DNA from: Chromobotia macracanthus
Taxonomy: Eukaryota; Chordata; Actinopteri; Cypriniformes; Botiidae
Assembly (NCBI GenBank): GCA_036877525.1
Contig: JAZGTH010000001.1
Location: forward strand, 9,866,001 to 9,930,000
Length of the DNA stretch: 64,000 nucleotides
Reading direction: 5' to 3'
Part shown: positions 1 through 15,200 of the stretch, piece by piece
Layout of the letters: every line of letters begins with the position of its first letter
Numbering within the stretch: the stretch's first letter is position 1
Notes under the pieces: model-generated
Databases searched by the model: none
Told to the model about the DNA's origin: nothing
Seen by the model: the letters and a program-made list of their open reading frames with translations, nothing else
Position numbers and translations under genes: made by a program

Positions 1-209
1 AACAGCAGTACAGGATAAGCTGAATGACTCTTAGAATCTTGATTGATTTTCCTGGCTAACGACTTGAGAAATTAGTAGGTTAATAGAGATTGCTGAAGGG
101 AAAGTTATTAAAACAAAAATCTGGAGACAAACGATATTTTCACTCAGACGACCATTCACTGTTATGATACCAGGATGATGGCAATCATGCCACACAAGCA
201 ATGACTTAC

Positions 210-296
210 TTCCTGTAGGAAAAGGTGTTGCCAGAGAGGAGTCTAGTTGTTTCTCAGGCAGGGGTGCACCCCAAACCTCAGGTTCCTCTATCACCG
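210..296 (-). CDS. sgip1: sgip1 coding exon 12
   Basis: 87 nt, acceptor ATAAATTAG, donor GGAA/GTAAGT. It encodes [20 protein letters not shown] and LATPFPTG (residues 209-236), matching human LLDQPEIWG ... RPFPTG. The acceptor pyrimidine tract is short, and a second AG a few bases downstream could also be used. This is the last sgip1 exon in the window. Confidence 0.87.
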
Positions 297-3200
297 CTAA
301 TTTATGAAAGAGGACATGATACACAGACGATGGGCAGCAGAATTAACAGCTCTGTGACTCACATAGAGGAAGGATTTGCTATGCAACACTTTTTGTCACG
401 ACTGACTAAAACATCTAATTCTTTTAACCTTAAGTGCTGCAAATGAAACTGTGTTGAATATATAACACAACAAAATGGAACGCATTACAGAATGTTCTAT
501 TCTATAGTTTTGTTTACATTACATGAACAGGCAGTGATTATATAAGCATATGAACTGTACCCGTAAGTATGCATAGCTGAAAATGAGTATGCATATATTT
601 CACTCTTGGTCTAGAGCTACAAGTGTCATATTACTTTACACTGTCTGTGAGTCCCCAGAAGACATGATAAAGAGAAATTTGAATTGAATAAAGTAATACG
701 GACACAAATATCTTGGCTTTGCCCAGGTTCTGCTGGATTGTAAGCACCTGTTTAAAATTCAATGGCCTTGTTAAATCTTGCCTACATTATGTAACAAAGC
801 ACCATCCATATTGTGATGTACCTTCACTGGTTTTCTGCTCATCAAAGGCTGTCTCCAGCGGTGGACCAAATAAGGCTGTTGCATCCTCTGGCACTGGAGA
901 TTTCTTATTACTGGAATGGAGGAGAAATAAGGCAGATTTGCATGACTCATCCAAACAGATGGTGCAGTCAAATCCAGACTGTAACCTTCAAGTCTTCCGA
1001 TATAATCCATTTAGATTCTCTTAAACATCTACAAATGTTTAAAGACTGAAATGCAAAACAACAACACAAATGTAAGTGTGTGTATGGATACCTAGTGGGC
1101 TCAGAAGCAGGTGCAGGTGTCGGGGAAGGGACGGGAACTTGGACAGGCGTTGGAACAGCACGTCTTGGCCGTGCAATTTCTTCACCTGATAAACACAGTC
1201 AATTAATGTAATGACAAATACATAGCAATACAGCCATATACATGAACACATAAAACCATAAAACCCTAGAATAACTTTATTTTACTGCTTAATTTACTGT
1301 ATGTGTACTTACCAGGTGTATTTCTTTTTGCCAGACCCTGAAACAAAACAAAAGGCCAAAAGTCCATAAGTCTAAAAGCTTGTAACACTGTATCAGTCAT
1401 CAGCCGTGAGAAATGCATTGTGGATGCTCAAATTTAAACCATGCCTTGAAATGCCCTGTAAATAACTGTTTCATAATGCGTTCTACAGCTGCCAGAGGAG
1501 ATCATTTCTATAAATGATTCAGATGATGAACAATCTTATCTTGTTCAGCGATTTATTACTGAGACCATGTCATAAACTGTATGTACATCAGGTTCTCCAT
1601 GGCTGCTGTGAATTATGACACTGCTTCCTGTTTCTTATGCTGTTTATGGTACATTATGTGCAAAACAAGTTTCAATGCAAAACAAAATTCTTTGTACTAA
1701 AATGTGAGATATTATCAGATCATTATTCAGATTATAAAATAGCACATTTTCTAGTAAATTATAATTTAATATTATAATTTAGTTGGACAACTTCCTCAAA
1801 AACCTTTGTGCAAGGCTCTAAAGCATCCAGCTAAAGAATTATGAAAAAGCATTTAGTTGATCTTAACAGTTAGACAGGACTATATGTCAAGAGTTAGCAA
1901 ATTTTCAATTAAAAAAGGCCAGTTACATAGCTAGAAAACACCAAATGAAGGTGAAGAATGCAGAGTGAGACAGAAAGAATTAGAAAATAACAACTGAGCT
2001 TTAAAAATAATAAAAAATCAATAATGCAAACTTGCAGATAAAATCCCAGCCCATATGAGTACCATTACATACATGGAAATATCAACAGTGGTGGCATTTG
2101 AATCTAGGGGGACTTTACTAGGAATGACCAGTGAAATCATATTTATACATGCTGTATGCCTTGGTTCAGCAGACAGTTAAGTAAAGGATTTATGCAAATC
2201 AGGCAAAATCTTATTTGTTTACTACCTGATATCAGTGGGTGATAAAAGCGCAATATTAATTGCAAGGCAAATGACACTGACTTTTGTGAATAATGCAAAA
2301 ATCCTATAATAAGAAGCCAGTTTACACTGGAATGTGTTTGCACTGAAAAGAATGAAAATTACTTAATTTAAATACAGTGCAGCCTGTTTCAGTGCATTAA
2401 GTGGCAAATTAAACCGAATTGCAGGCATTACGTGAACATGACAAAGATTTATGTGCTAAAATACCATGGGCAAAAGTGTTGCAGCTATTGAATTTTCCCC
2501 ACAAGGTTTAACTTAGTTCATAAAATTATTTTAGAAATATCAAATGTTTAAAGAATGCAGGGCTGTCTTTGTGCAGAAACTAACTAGATACAAACTAGTT
2601 AGCATTAAAAAAAACAAATATACTTTAACTAGTAAACGGTACTTACTGGGCTACGTCTCTGTGACCAGCAAAAAGGAAGAGAGAAGAGACACCTGGTCAG
2701 AAAGTGACAAATCAGTAATACAGACTTTGATCAAAAGAAACCTCTGTTCTTAAACTGCATCATAATAGTGCATCACGTTTACCTTCACAATTATTAAACT
2801 AATTTTTTGAGACCCAAGAATGGCAATAGAAAGTTAACAACAAAATAGGCAAAGAAACAAAGCCAGGGAATCATAAGAACAGCAATAATTTGTGAGCTTA
2901 ACTATAAGGGTTGTGAATACCTGCACTGAAACGACAAAAAGTTATTCTTTTCATAAATCTTATTTTAGAAGAGTCATAAAAAAACTTGGGAATACGAATG
3001 TGGCTTTAAAAGGGCTTTGGGTACTCTAGAATCATATAAAGTTATATTTACAACTGTAAATATAATTGACAACTGTACTGACAACTTTGCATCTGATGTA
3101 AGCATGGATCATTTCCACTATGTAGCAATTTCAAAGATGCCTTAACTACACTGACACATCCATCTGACTAAGTAAAAGGAAAACACTGCTACTTTAAGAT

Positions 3201-6200
3201 GATCAAAACCATTGGAAGAACAGTTGGATTTTGTGGCCATAGACCTGCTGAAAAGCCAACCTAAATTAGGTCTGCCAAGCTGGAGTTCAACTGATATCCT
3301 AGAGTGACCATCTAACAAGTGCCCAGAAAGTCAGAACAGAACCCAGAGGGGAGTTAATTTTCTGTTCACCGATACTTTACCCACTTCAATTCAACATCAC
3401 ACTATTACTCAGTATTTCTCCCTCATAGCTGAATTAAGTCCAGGGCTTCAGGAATAAGTGCAACTTGTCAGTTGCAAGTGATTAGGATGACAAGGTCTAA
3501 TCCTACAGGCTGTTGGCAATATCCACCAAGGGCGGCATGTAACCAAATACTTTATTATAAAAGCTGGACTGATGATTACAGCTTATTGTTCACTCATTCA
3601 AATAACAAAAAATACAACATTGTACAAAGAAATAAAAATTTAAACATGCATAAACTACAGATGCAATAGGACATCATCACAAATTCCTTGTTCTCCTGAA
3701 CGTCAGTCCATGCATGAAAAACACACCATACAGTGTCATCATAGGAGTTTACACATTTACAAAAATGCATGCTGTGATATTCTACAAAAGCATGCAGGAA
3801 CTTCAATATACACAAGTCCAGGATTTCCCAACCTTTTTGTCTTATGTACCCCCACAGCCTCATAAATATGCTTAAACCAAAATTGTGTTTTTTACCAGCA
3901 CATGGCATCGTTTTGGATGTTCAGTAAGTTCCATAACAAAATATGTCATAAAAGCTGACCAATCAGGTTGTGACCTTATCCTTATGTCTTTAGGTTCCTA
4001 ACCTTAACTGTAACTCACAATGTATATGAATATATACATTTTGCCTGTGTTATAGGGTTAACAAACCAAAGATGCCCGCTGAAACCTGCTGAAGTGTATT
4101 CTGTGAAATGCATACACCTGGTTGGGAATCACTGTACCAGCCTATATTCAGAAACACCCAAACTGACCAAAGATCAGTTTATAATTAACAGCATGCATGC
4201 TTTTTTCATCATACTTAAAGAGAAATATGGGATGATGGCATTCCAGCTGAAAAGGACAAAAGTATAAACAGCTTACCGGACTATTCCTCTAAAAGAGCCA
4301 GCATCAGAGTGAGGATAAGAGACAGACAGAGGGATACAGAGAGAGGGAGCATGATCTACATTAGTACAGGTCTGGTAGGCATGCACAAACACAGGATGAC
4401 AGTGAATTACAGAGGCTGATATGGTGAGGGCTTCTACAAACAAAGACTACAGTATGATGCAACACTGAGCAAATCTGCCTTAGAAATTACCTTCAGCACA
4501 TAACATACTTTAGCTCATAAGCAGATCAGTGGAATGTAGCAACAGATCAAGATTTCAATAAGCGACCTTAATGAATGTCTTTTATTGTCATTTGAGTGAG
4601 TGTCCCCATGGGCTTCTTGATATCATAGATCAATCACACATCTTCAACACATTACAAATGAATAGATTAAAAAAAATCTGTCATCATTTGCTCAGACTAG
4701 GGCTGGGCGATACAGTTAAAAAAGTATTGATTATTCGGTGTACATGAGGGTGAGTAAAGGATGAGATTATATTTGGGTGATCTATCCTTTTAAATAAATC
4801 CATCTAGTTTGTACAATACAAAATCACCATGAAACACACACTAGCATGTCTACATTCTGACACACACCTCAGAATTAAGACTACAGAACTGTCCAACAGG
4901 CTTTGACCACAGTGTTCCCCATGCAAAGTCGGCTGCCTTATTAACTCTTGTTGGCTTAATAAAGAAACAAACCTCATCAATTAAACATGAATATCAGATG
5001 GAACCCAGCACCTGGTAGAGAGGTGTGCTATAATAGGAAACTCTGTGTCTTTGTGTTCTGTTTTCTGCTCAACAGCAACTCAACCATTACATTTATCCCT
5101 CCCCGCGTTCTGGACAGCTGGCTTTACCTGGCTGTATTTAATATCTCAACGCTGACTGCGTTAGGAGAAAGTACAGGAGAAAACATTTGCTGCAACTATC
5201 ACTCTCATCTGATACAATTAGAGAAAGAAAATCTCTATTGTACAGTTTGTGTTGTTCAACCTTTGCTCCCACTTTCTTCTCTTGAACATTCATGGGTAAT
5301 TCATCACCATGGTTACACATGTACGCACAGGTTGCCATGGCACAGGACAGGCATGTGACTGATGTTTAATTCATAAGAAAGGAATGCCTGGAGTTCCAGC
5401 ATACTGGACATAGTGGATTTCAGGCACTGACATCATAAAGAGTAAAGCTGTGTAAAGCTGAAGTGAGTCATTTTTTCTATATTAAAATACTCATATGGAA
5501 GCAGAGACATGCTATAAGTATAATATGCAGATACAACTATAAGTCAGTCATTTGTAGGTGGATTTGTAGGTGAATATCTCTGAAAAGTATAAGTACTGTA
5601 GTTCTGTTAAAGCATCCCGACCAGCCTGCCATTGCAACACCTGCTTAACCAATGAGTTTGGGGTCCAATATTCGACAGACAATGGGGGTGTTCTTGAAAC
5701 CTGTTTGAAAACAGTTATTATGTTGCGTGTATGCAATTTTGTTTGCAGACAATAGTGGGACAGAAACGTTTTAATTCACCTTAAAACATCATCAGGAAAG
5801 TGTTATTTATGAAGCGTTTCAATGCACATTTTATCAAAATGTATGTTAAGATAAGTAATTAATTTATAAATCTAGCTGTAAGTAAATGAAATAGTATTGT
5901 TTCAAAGGTAAAATCACTCAATTCTCAACTTCCAAATGTGGCTTTACAATGATTAAGAGACGTGATGGGAGATCAATTCATTCAATTTAGAAAGGTTTTA
6001 TAAAACAGATTTAAACCTACAGTAACTTCGGGAATACGAGTTAATGAAAACAGGAGAAAAGATAATTACTTTGTGTCAGATAAAGAGCAATCTGAGTGCT
6101 AATTAATTTCAGGAACAAGCCAGAACACGATAAACCCTGGTAGCTCTAGGTCAGGTCAGATGGTTCTCAGTCAAGGTTTTTCAAGATTTACACACATTAC

Positions 6201-9200
6201 AAAGGATTTAAAAGCATACTGACACAGTTATCTGTGATTGTAAATAATTTATAGTGCAAGTTCTTTATGTGACAGTCTCTGAGCTGAATGCCTATGCTCT
6301 GTCATGGTGCTCACTACAAGTTAATGTGCCCAGTTTCCAAGCTAAATTATTGACAGAGAACAGAGTGACACCTAATTGTGGCCACGCCTGACACTCCTAC
6401 TCAATCTGACTTATAAAGGAAAGTACACTATGCCTCCATCAGACAGATTTTAGATAAATCTTTTTGCTTCACCAGCAAATACCTCTCTGCTATGTTATGA
6501 TATGTTTCAGTTATCCAAAACATTTGACCAGTAGTGTATATCTGCAGTGTTCTGTATGGTATTCTAAACAGAGTTGTAATGCTTTAAAAAGTGGTTTGTA
6601 ATCTGAATTTAAAGAAGAATAAAAGTACAATGAACAAGATACAATCGTAGTACTATCGTAGCATGGTAAGACAGTGTCACATAAAACATAGTAGCACCAC
6701 GGTATTCTCTGAAGCACCTTTGGGCACTACGGTACTACCATCTGACACCATTGCTGCACCACGATGCACGGTATTGTATCATATTTTATGATAACACAGA
6801 AGATCAGTCTATTGACAGAGTTGCATGTAAGGCCATGAGCTTATGCACATCCTATACCAACACAGAAAGATGTGCATGTTCAAGGTATGCTCCAAGAATG
6901 AATTCAAAGCACAATAAAATACATTTATTATTGTGTAATATTTAACACTAGGCAAATTCTAAGTTATAGAGTGTCAAAACTCAAAACTGTTAAGCTCTTC
7001 AGTGAAAAATCTAGTAGGAGTTTCTTTACTAAAATGGTGGGCAGCCCTATCTAAACTGTTCTCACATCCACAACATGATATAAACCACAGTACAAACCCA
7101 GTTCACAGCTCTGGAAATGTCTGAACTTCTACGAGTAAGGTTCAATGAAATTCAAGCCAGGTCCATATTCATATCTGGCAACATACTGGCTTGTGGCTTT
7201 TGTCATTTAGTGGCTTTATGTTTGAGGTAACAAGAATGTTAACAAAGAACACAAAGCACCTGCTTCATTACACAAGTCTCCTTTATAATATCTGCTACAG
7301 CACAATAGACTTTCCTCCAATTACTGCCTGAAACACTAAGTGTCCACAATTGGGGGCAAATGTTTTTTAAATCATCTGCAACGTTCAACATAAAGCAGAC
7401 AAAACACAATCACAAAACTAATATAAACATAAAGTTTTTTAATATAAACAAACTGCATGACTGCCATATCAGTTACATCTGCTAAATTCCTGTGTTTTAT
7501 TTTGACATGGTACCCCAGTGATACAATACCTTGTAATCTAAATATCAATATAATAATTATTCCATTTTATAAAACAGTTACATATATATCAAAGCACCAC
7601 AGAACTGTATGGCTGATACTATCATTGTATCTAGGTACCACCACAGTACTTCTTGATATGGATGCAATGGATGCCAAAATGCATACAAGTACAAACAATA
7701 CTAACACATTAGATATGTACAATCGTGTCACATGATGATTAAGGCCCTGTCCCAAATGGTACCTGTGATGTAAACTTGCTTCATGTGATGTGACTGGACT
7801 TTCCCAACGTGCTATTTTTGCAGTGACCCTTGCTAATGCTGAATCATGGTGGACTACCACCCAGCTGTCTGTGCGGCATTATGTCACCAATGTCTCGGAC
7901 AAAGACTGCTTAGGGCGGCATTTGAGACAGGGCCAAAGAAAAAACGGTGGGAGGAAATGACATCATAAGCTAGGGATGCATGGGTAATATTGGCTGGACT
8001 CACCAGAGAGGGAGACAGAGCTATGTTGCCTATGGAGGCTTTTAATTCATCTACCGATGGTGCTGCGAAACCAGCGTCTGCCGGCAGGGGTTTGATCTTG
8101 ATCTTAAATTTCTTGCGGTGGTCCTCCTCTTCTTCAGACTCACTAGAGGAGAAAAAGTGAGTCTTCTCTTTTGAAGTTGGTGGATGGCTGTTAAGGTGTC
8201 AGTTGTTATTGTCATGGCTTAATTGTAAAGACCTAGGGAAGTCAGTGAAGGGAAGACAGCATATTTATTTATTTTCTGTAAATGAAAATGAGGCTGTGAG
8301 GGACAAACTAACAGTCTTTTCAATGCATTCTTCTATTGTATACATTTATACTGATCATTCAGGCATGCCTGACAAGAACATGAAGTGACCAAGGACATTA
8401 AGATCTTCAGAAGAGACTTTATTTAAATCCCTCACAGGCTTTTTTTTATTTGCATAAAATTAAACAGGGTGTCTAATCTGACTAAGGTCCTATGCCAGTG
8501 TAAAAATGTTTTGTCTACGGTTTTTAATCTTCATTTAGTGGCTGTGTTGAAGGATATCTCCCTCCTCTTCATCTGGCCTGATACTATACCCTTCTTCATC
8601 TACCTCAGGAGAGTTCTACAAAAGAAAAGTATTGTCAGTTTGTATTATATATGTCAGTTTGTATTAAAATAACAATTGCTGGTACTTCAAATTAATAGTT
8701 CAAATTAAATGGCTATTATCATAGTATGAGAAACTGCACACATTAGAGCTGGTGTTCTGATGAGCATCATCAGGCTCTTGATATATGTACTTACATATCT
8801 TTCCCAATCAATCTCCCCATAGAAGCCGTTTGGAGCCCCATTGGTCTTTTTCTGTGACTAAGCAAGTGAAAAGAGAACTGTAGTAAATTTACTTAGACTC
8901 ATTCACATCACATTAGGTGAGTTTGTCCTGTTTGAAGGTGCCACTGTGGGAATCTACTGGTGCTAAGTGGGAATTCAAGTCTAGCGTTAGACTTTCAGCT
9001 ACATGAATATGCTGTTTCTACTGTACACTATGTTCAGTACCGATTCAATCTCTTGAGGTTCCTGTGTCACGATCATCCATCATACAAGGATGAATAAAGA
9101 CATGACAAATTATTACTTTTTACATACCTAAACATCCTTAAAACAAGATAAATTGCGAAGTACTGTTGTACAAAACAAATTGTATAATTAAAGTTGTTGT

Positions 9201-12200
9201 CAGAGAATATATCTTTACTTAGTGTATTAGTGGCAAAAAAAATTCTTCATGATTTATAAAAAAATATTTTTTTAGTTCAAAATATATAGTCTTAAAAAAC
9301 AAGTCTTCATATTGCTTTTGCTTTTAACATAATTCATATTGTTTTAAGAAGTTCATATATTTTATTAGAAAACAGACAAAGTGACTAATCAATAAAATGT
9401 TGTCAGTGCAATGTCTACAGTGCAAGCATTAAATAAAAAAATATGGTTCATATTAAAATGAAGTGTGATGCATTAAACTAAACATTGAGTCAAATTCCAA
9501 AATAACAATTAAACAATGTTCCTTTTAATTAAATGATGCTGTAAGTTAAGAGGTACTTACTCCACCCTCTCTGTCTGGTGACCCCCTAAAAGATGAAGAA
9601 AATGAAAGAAACAGAGAGAGAAACAGAGAGGTCTTTAATACCCACTTAATATGCAAGCCTCTCTTTCTCTCAACTCAAGTACAGAAGCAATTAGCCAGGA
9701 TTTGCTCAGAGGCACAGAAACACCTGTGTGTTGGGCCCCAAACAGACACACACTCTTAAATTAGGCCTCATCTATTCACGTGTGCCATCCTCTTCACTCG
9801 TTGAGGCAGGAAACAGAGATTCACAGAGCAAGCAGCAAATGCCTCATTCCGTTGATGTGTTACTAAGAACTTTAGAAAAGGATGGGGGGGCAGATTTAAG
9901 CAGCTTACAGAGGGGACATCAAATGATGTATCACAGTCTGATGTGACAAAGTTAAATTCGCTCTGATGTGAAAGAAAGAGCTGTACAGCAAAATGTGATT
10001 AAAGAGCTTTTTAGCAGTTTGTTGTCACATAGTGCCAAAAAAATCTTTTTTTTAAATCAGTGATTTTATCTTATTGTCAGTCTTAACAATAAAGATATAT
10101 AAACAATAAAAACATAAACATCCTGAAAACAAAATTTTGTATAATAATATCTGGTTTCAGACAAATATTATATATTGAATTGTTACTTTTCTTTCCCCAT
10201 TTGCAAATAATTTTTTTATAGTTTCTTATAAGCATACATAATGATGCATAAAGACAGTAAAACAGCCTTTTATTTATTTTTTACTAATAGTGGTATATAG
10301 TATAAATTATTTACGTTGAATCAGTGTCCTTCTCTTTCTTCCGTATCCCGAAGGCCTTCCTGGTGCGTTTTTTCAATCCTGTTGGTTTAGAAAGAGACAG
10401 TTTTTTAGAAAGAAACACAGTTACAGACACACAGAACAACTCTAAAGACCATCTGTTAACCAACCTTATTTCTGCCTTTAACTGTGTATGTTTGTCTTGG
10501 TGCCTGAGGGTTTGTCTGTGTCTGTATGAGTGTAGGTGGATGTGTGCACAGAGAATATTCAGAATGGTTTATGTCCAAACTTCTGAAATTTGAGATCAAA
10601 GTATGAACAGATTCCACAAGGGAACAACATTTCAATTGCTACTAAAATCTATTAAACAGCCTATCGTATATTTCAATTCACGTGTCATGGGGGTTAAGAT
10701 GGCGTTTAACTTACTATAGCTAGTAATTCATATTTAAAAAGTATACTTCTCAAATCAGTGTTAAAAACAGCAGGTTCCCATTGTATCAACATATACAGTG
10801 TGACATTTTGCCCCACTATAGGGTATTAACACACAAAAGGTGTATTAAATGAGGTGTCTTTTACAATTTCTTTGTAGACATTAAGGAATGTGCCTATGCA
10901 GAAACTGCCTCCACCCTGGAGAAATATGACAACCAGACATAGTCTCCCATACAATTTATACAGTCAAAACATCTAACCACTTGATTTAAAGACCCATAAG
11001 TCACTTGGAAAGAAGTACATGATTGTGCAGCAGGGGCTCGTTGGCCGTGCAGCAGGGGCTTGTTGGCCCCACAGCTATGGGGACCACAGAGCTCTGTGTC
11101 AGACATCGACCCAGTGAAGCCTCTGCAGTGACCGGGAGCTCCAACATGGTGGATGACAATATTGATCTTTGCTAATATTTCCTAACACATCCACAGGCTC
11201 AGAGACTGCTGTCTGGCAGAGAGAATCTGATCCTCACAACCACCAAATTCCCAGACTTATTTCTCTTTCCCTTGCATGCTCTTCATTTTTCGAGCGCCCC
11301 TGTGGCACTCCAGTGCTATCATTCTTTTCATCAGTAATACAACAGATGAGGCTGGGTATGCAATGTGCTGCAATGGTTATATAATGCTTTTATAAAATAT
11401 ACAAATATGCAGAGGTTAAAAGTGTCTGAGAATGTAGGAAGAACTTCAGCTTTTTTCATTGATCTGCTTTTATTTGTTAATCTGCCACAAAGGAAAAAAG
11501 TCAGAACAAGACAGGATTTAAAGGGGTCATGATCTATTGACATGAGAGGCCATTGTACTATAAAAACATCCTGTTTCAGAATTTAAAACTTCCTTATACA
11601 TCCAAAACAGCTGATATTAAAACCAAGATACCAAAATGGTTCAGGTCAGATTTCGTCTCAGTGTAATGTCATAGTGCCACCTCTGCAGAAGAAAAATTCT
11701 AATTCTAAATCACTACCTCTTAAGCCCCACCTACCGATTCACACAAATAATAGAAAAAAATACAGTATTTCTCAAGCAATAAAACGATAGCAATGCCTCT
11801 GAGGATTACAAAAAATGCAGTGCCAAGTTGTGGAAAAACACAGGCTTTGCATTGCTTTTAAATTGTTCATTTGTAACATGATCCGACAGTAATGTAAATA
11901 CACACAAGTATGAGTAACAATGTTTATAGCATGTGTGTTTTAACGTGCAATTACCCAATCACAGCAGAGACAGGGTCGAAACAGGACAGACAATAGCCTA
12001 TTACTTATAGTTTTGGATGTAAAAATCTTATAAACAATTGTAAGTGGACCTCAGAGCACATTAGAAAAAAATGCAGTTCATGACCTGTTTAAAAATGAAC
12101 CTTATCCATGCCATAATGAACTAACATAATGTTATGAATGTTGACTGTGGGTCTGCTCCAGGCTTTCAGTCATGTGGGCAAGATGCTTTTCTACATCAGT

Positions 12201-15200
12201 CTTATTTGGACACAGGGGCAGGACTTTTTGTGGCTTACATTAGCATGGCCTCAAACATAAAAAAGTAGCAAGGTCATCTGCAGTTTAAATATTCTTACTG
12301 GCCGTTGTCGTTACAGATTTCTAGACAGTAGGGGTGACTGCCAATATATACACAAAGCAATGTAATCACAGCAAATAATGAAAATTATTTAAATGAACAC
12401 TTAATTTACACTATACTTACTTAAAATGCAAAAAAACATAAAATGGCAAAGGTCAATAATTTCAAAATGACCAAAACTTGGTTGATTAACCAGCCTGTCT
12501 GATTTACCAGTCTACTGCAAGTCACTGGCCACAAGCATGTATGTTCTTGTCCACCTGGAATATAGCATGCGTGCAGATGTATGTTTCTACACATACACAC
12601 TGAACAAAACTATTATTTAAATGAACTAGGCTTATATTACTGTTTATAGCTATATGATTGCAATAAGAAAAACCTTTACCTAATCAAGATCTCCTGCTGC
12701 AGTATGTGGTTTGATAAGTCTTTATAATAATACAGAAGCTATTCAGCAATCCTTTCTGAATGGATAGATTAATAGTGTTTATATTCAGCTCTTGTTAAAG
12801 GTTAGCTGTAATTAAGACTTTTCTGCAATTAATAGTTAGGTTGTTCACCCTATAATATGCAGCAAATAACTGTTTTGCTATGAGTAATATACTTGAGGGA
12901 AGTCATTTTCTTCAAATTAAGCACAGGGTGGTGGTTGGCTGTTCATTCTGGCCAGGAATGCAAAAACAGATCACAGATCCAACCCTTACAAAAAAGTAAT
13001 GGGCGTGGTATTACTGTACAGAAACGATATCAGATGGTAGTACAGCAACATTCTGAAATATAATATATCACTTTCATGTACCATGGTATTTGCATTGTGC
13101 ATAATGTGCATAAAAACAGCATTATCATGTTAAATCCAAGGTTAAATTATCATGTTAAATCCAATAAAAGGAAAAACATGGTATGAGCATGATACCTTGG
13201 GCCTTTCATTTTTGTTACTTATGTCAGCTAAGTAATGAGTACTTCTGCATCATTCTTGGTTCACATGGATAAAGCTCTTTAAAGCTTTGCATTTAAATCC
13301 TGACATTAAAATTTCAACTAAACCCACATACTTGCATAGCAGATTATGGTCTCTTCAATACGGTCACGTATTCCATATAAGCAAAGCCCCATGTGATGAC
13401 TTGTGGACAGTTATTCTAAACACAGCACAACACCAATCAATGGCTATGAAAATAACAGCTGCAGTACATAAGCCAATGTCAGAAATGTAGACGTGATTAT
13501 TAGCAGCTAGCTTATGGAGCAAAGGCCACAGAAAATGACAACGTTAACCGTCCAGGAAAGCCACTTAACCAAACAGGAAAAGAGAGGAAGATTTGTGAAA
13601 ATAAAGATAGATTGTATTTATTTAGATCTTTAGACACTACAGTGGAAAACGGGAAAGCCACAAAGATAAATTGCGTTAGAAAATGTTGGTGAGATAGTTG
13701 GTGCCACAGAGCTAATCAGCTGCGACATGGAGGATCTAATTTACGAACAGTCGTGATTCAGTCTGGAAGCAAATTTTTAGAAAGAATAAATACTGTTATT
13801 CTTTCTAAAAAATTTTGGCCAAGATTTTTTTTCTTTTAAATGCTGAAAACAAACATTGCAGTGCTCCATTAGAAAGAACACACAAATAGATGACGTAAAA
13901 TGGACTATGAATAAACAAAACATTAATAAAAACATTCAAAAAATGAGGCAATCAGATTTTTCAAATATGTTTCAATATTTGGCCACATTTATTTAGACAA
14001 GGGTAATTTTTCAAATGCAAAAGTTCTCATTCAGTCAAAAAATCTGAACCTTTAGGAATAAGATATTAGATTATTAAAAATTATTATTATTAAAAATTAA
14101 TAGTACATAAATTAAAAGGAGCTTAGAGCTTCTATCATCCATTTTGCATGCAACCAATCACCATTCAAGTACAGAACAGGCCAAATAGCCTACATTACAG
14201 GCTCTCCTTGCTGAGTCCAGGTGGCTTCACCATACGCCATAATGACATACACGCACACTCATACACTTTCACCCACACAGAACCACACTGACTGCACATA
14301 CTCAAATAACACATTCTGCTTCAAATACCCCCATCCCTACAGAATAATGTCCACAACTGGGGAAACTGGGTCAGGTGAAAAATGTCCTGTACATATCACT
14401 AAAACAAAGAACGATAACAATGCGACAAGACTGATTTGGATGACCAAACATGACAATGTTGAAACCAATGTTGATGCCCATTTTGTATATCTGATGTGAT
14501 GTCAGGACTATGGTTCTGGTTGTTGTACAAAAGACTTCACTCTTTCTATCAGGTCATCTTTCAATATCTTTCAGGTGGAAAAGATCCAGCAGATCCTCCA
14601 CACGATACACTTTAATGCTCCCATCACTAATTATTTATGGCTTCAGTTCACAGGTTGCATTGAGTTTGTTCTATCTATGACCCGAATGAGACAACAGCAC
14701 TGGAATTTTAAAATATTTGAGGTAGACATCTTTGCCCAATAGACACAAAGAAGCAGACTGGTTCTGACTGAAGGACTGAATTTGACTTAACATGCATTAC
14801 ACAGTTCTGAAGGACAGCACATTTGTAGCACAGTGAAACCAATGATGTCATCAAAGGGTGAAGAGCAGAAAACTATGAAGACTCCAAAATGTCAACATCA
14901 GCCTCCAATGACTGTATTATCACAGCAACTATCACAAACAAGAGCAACTCTGTCATAAACATAACTCATAAACATCTCATAAACATCATAAACAACTTCA
15001 GAAGAAAATCCACCAAACCAGACAGGGCCCAGTTCCCACTGGTATTCGAGGCATAAACAAAATGAAATAACAGACACAAAGATAAACCCCTCTGGTTGTT
15101 TAATTCTAATATATCACTGCCAGGGGTAGCATGGCACATTTACTTAAGCGGGGATTAATGCTTAACAATCAGTTTATCTGGAGAGACTCAAGCCATCACA

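Larger units (their letters stand above)
297..9560 (-). other. sgip1: sgip1 introns between coding exons 3 and 12
   Basis: Noncoding sequence between the listed exons. The longest pieces are 4289-8003, 2659-4276 and 1338-2646. They contain two inverted-repeat DNA elements (3821-4133 and 7743-7934), a dispersed-repeat fragment (4696-4791) and CATGGTAC-type patches near 6620-6790 and 7500-7650. No other exon was recognised. Confidence 0.6.

Noticed and set aside
7567..7860. 97-codon minus-strand ORF
   Set aside because: It overlaps a MITE-like element and shows no protein similarity.
8004..8167. GT-AG acceptor at AAAAG or AAAAGAG for sgip1 exon 6
   Set aside because: No pyrimidine tract precedes it and no matching GT donor exists after exon 5, whereas the AT-AC pair joins both exons in frame.
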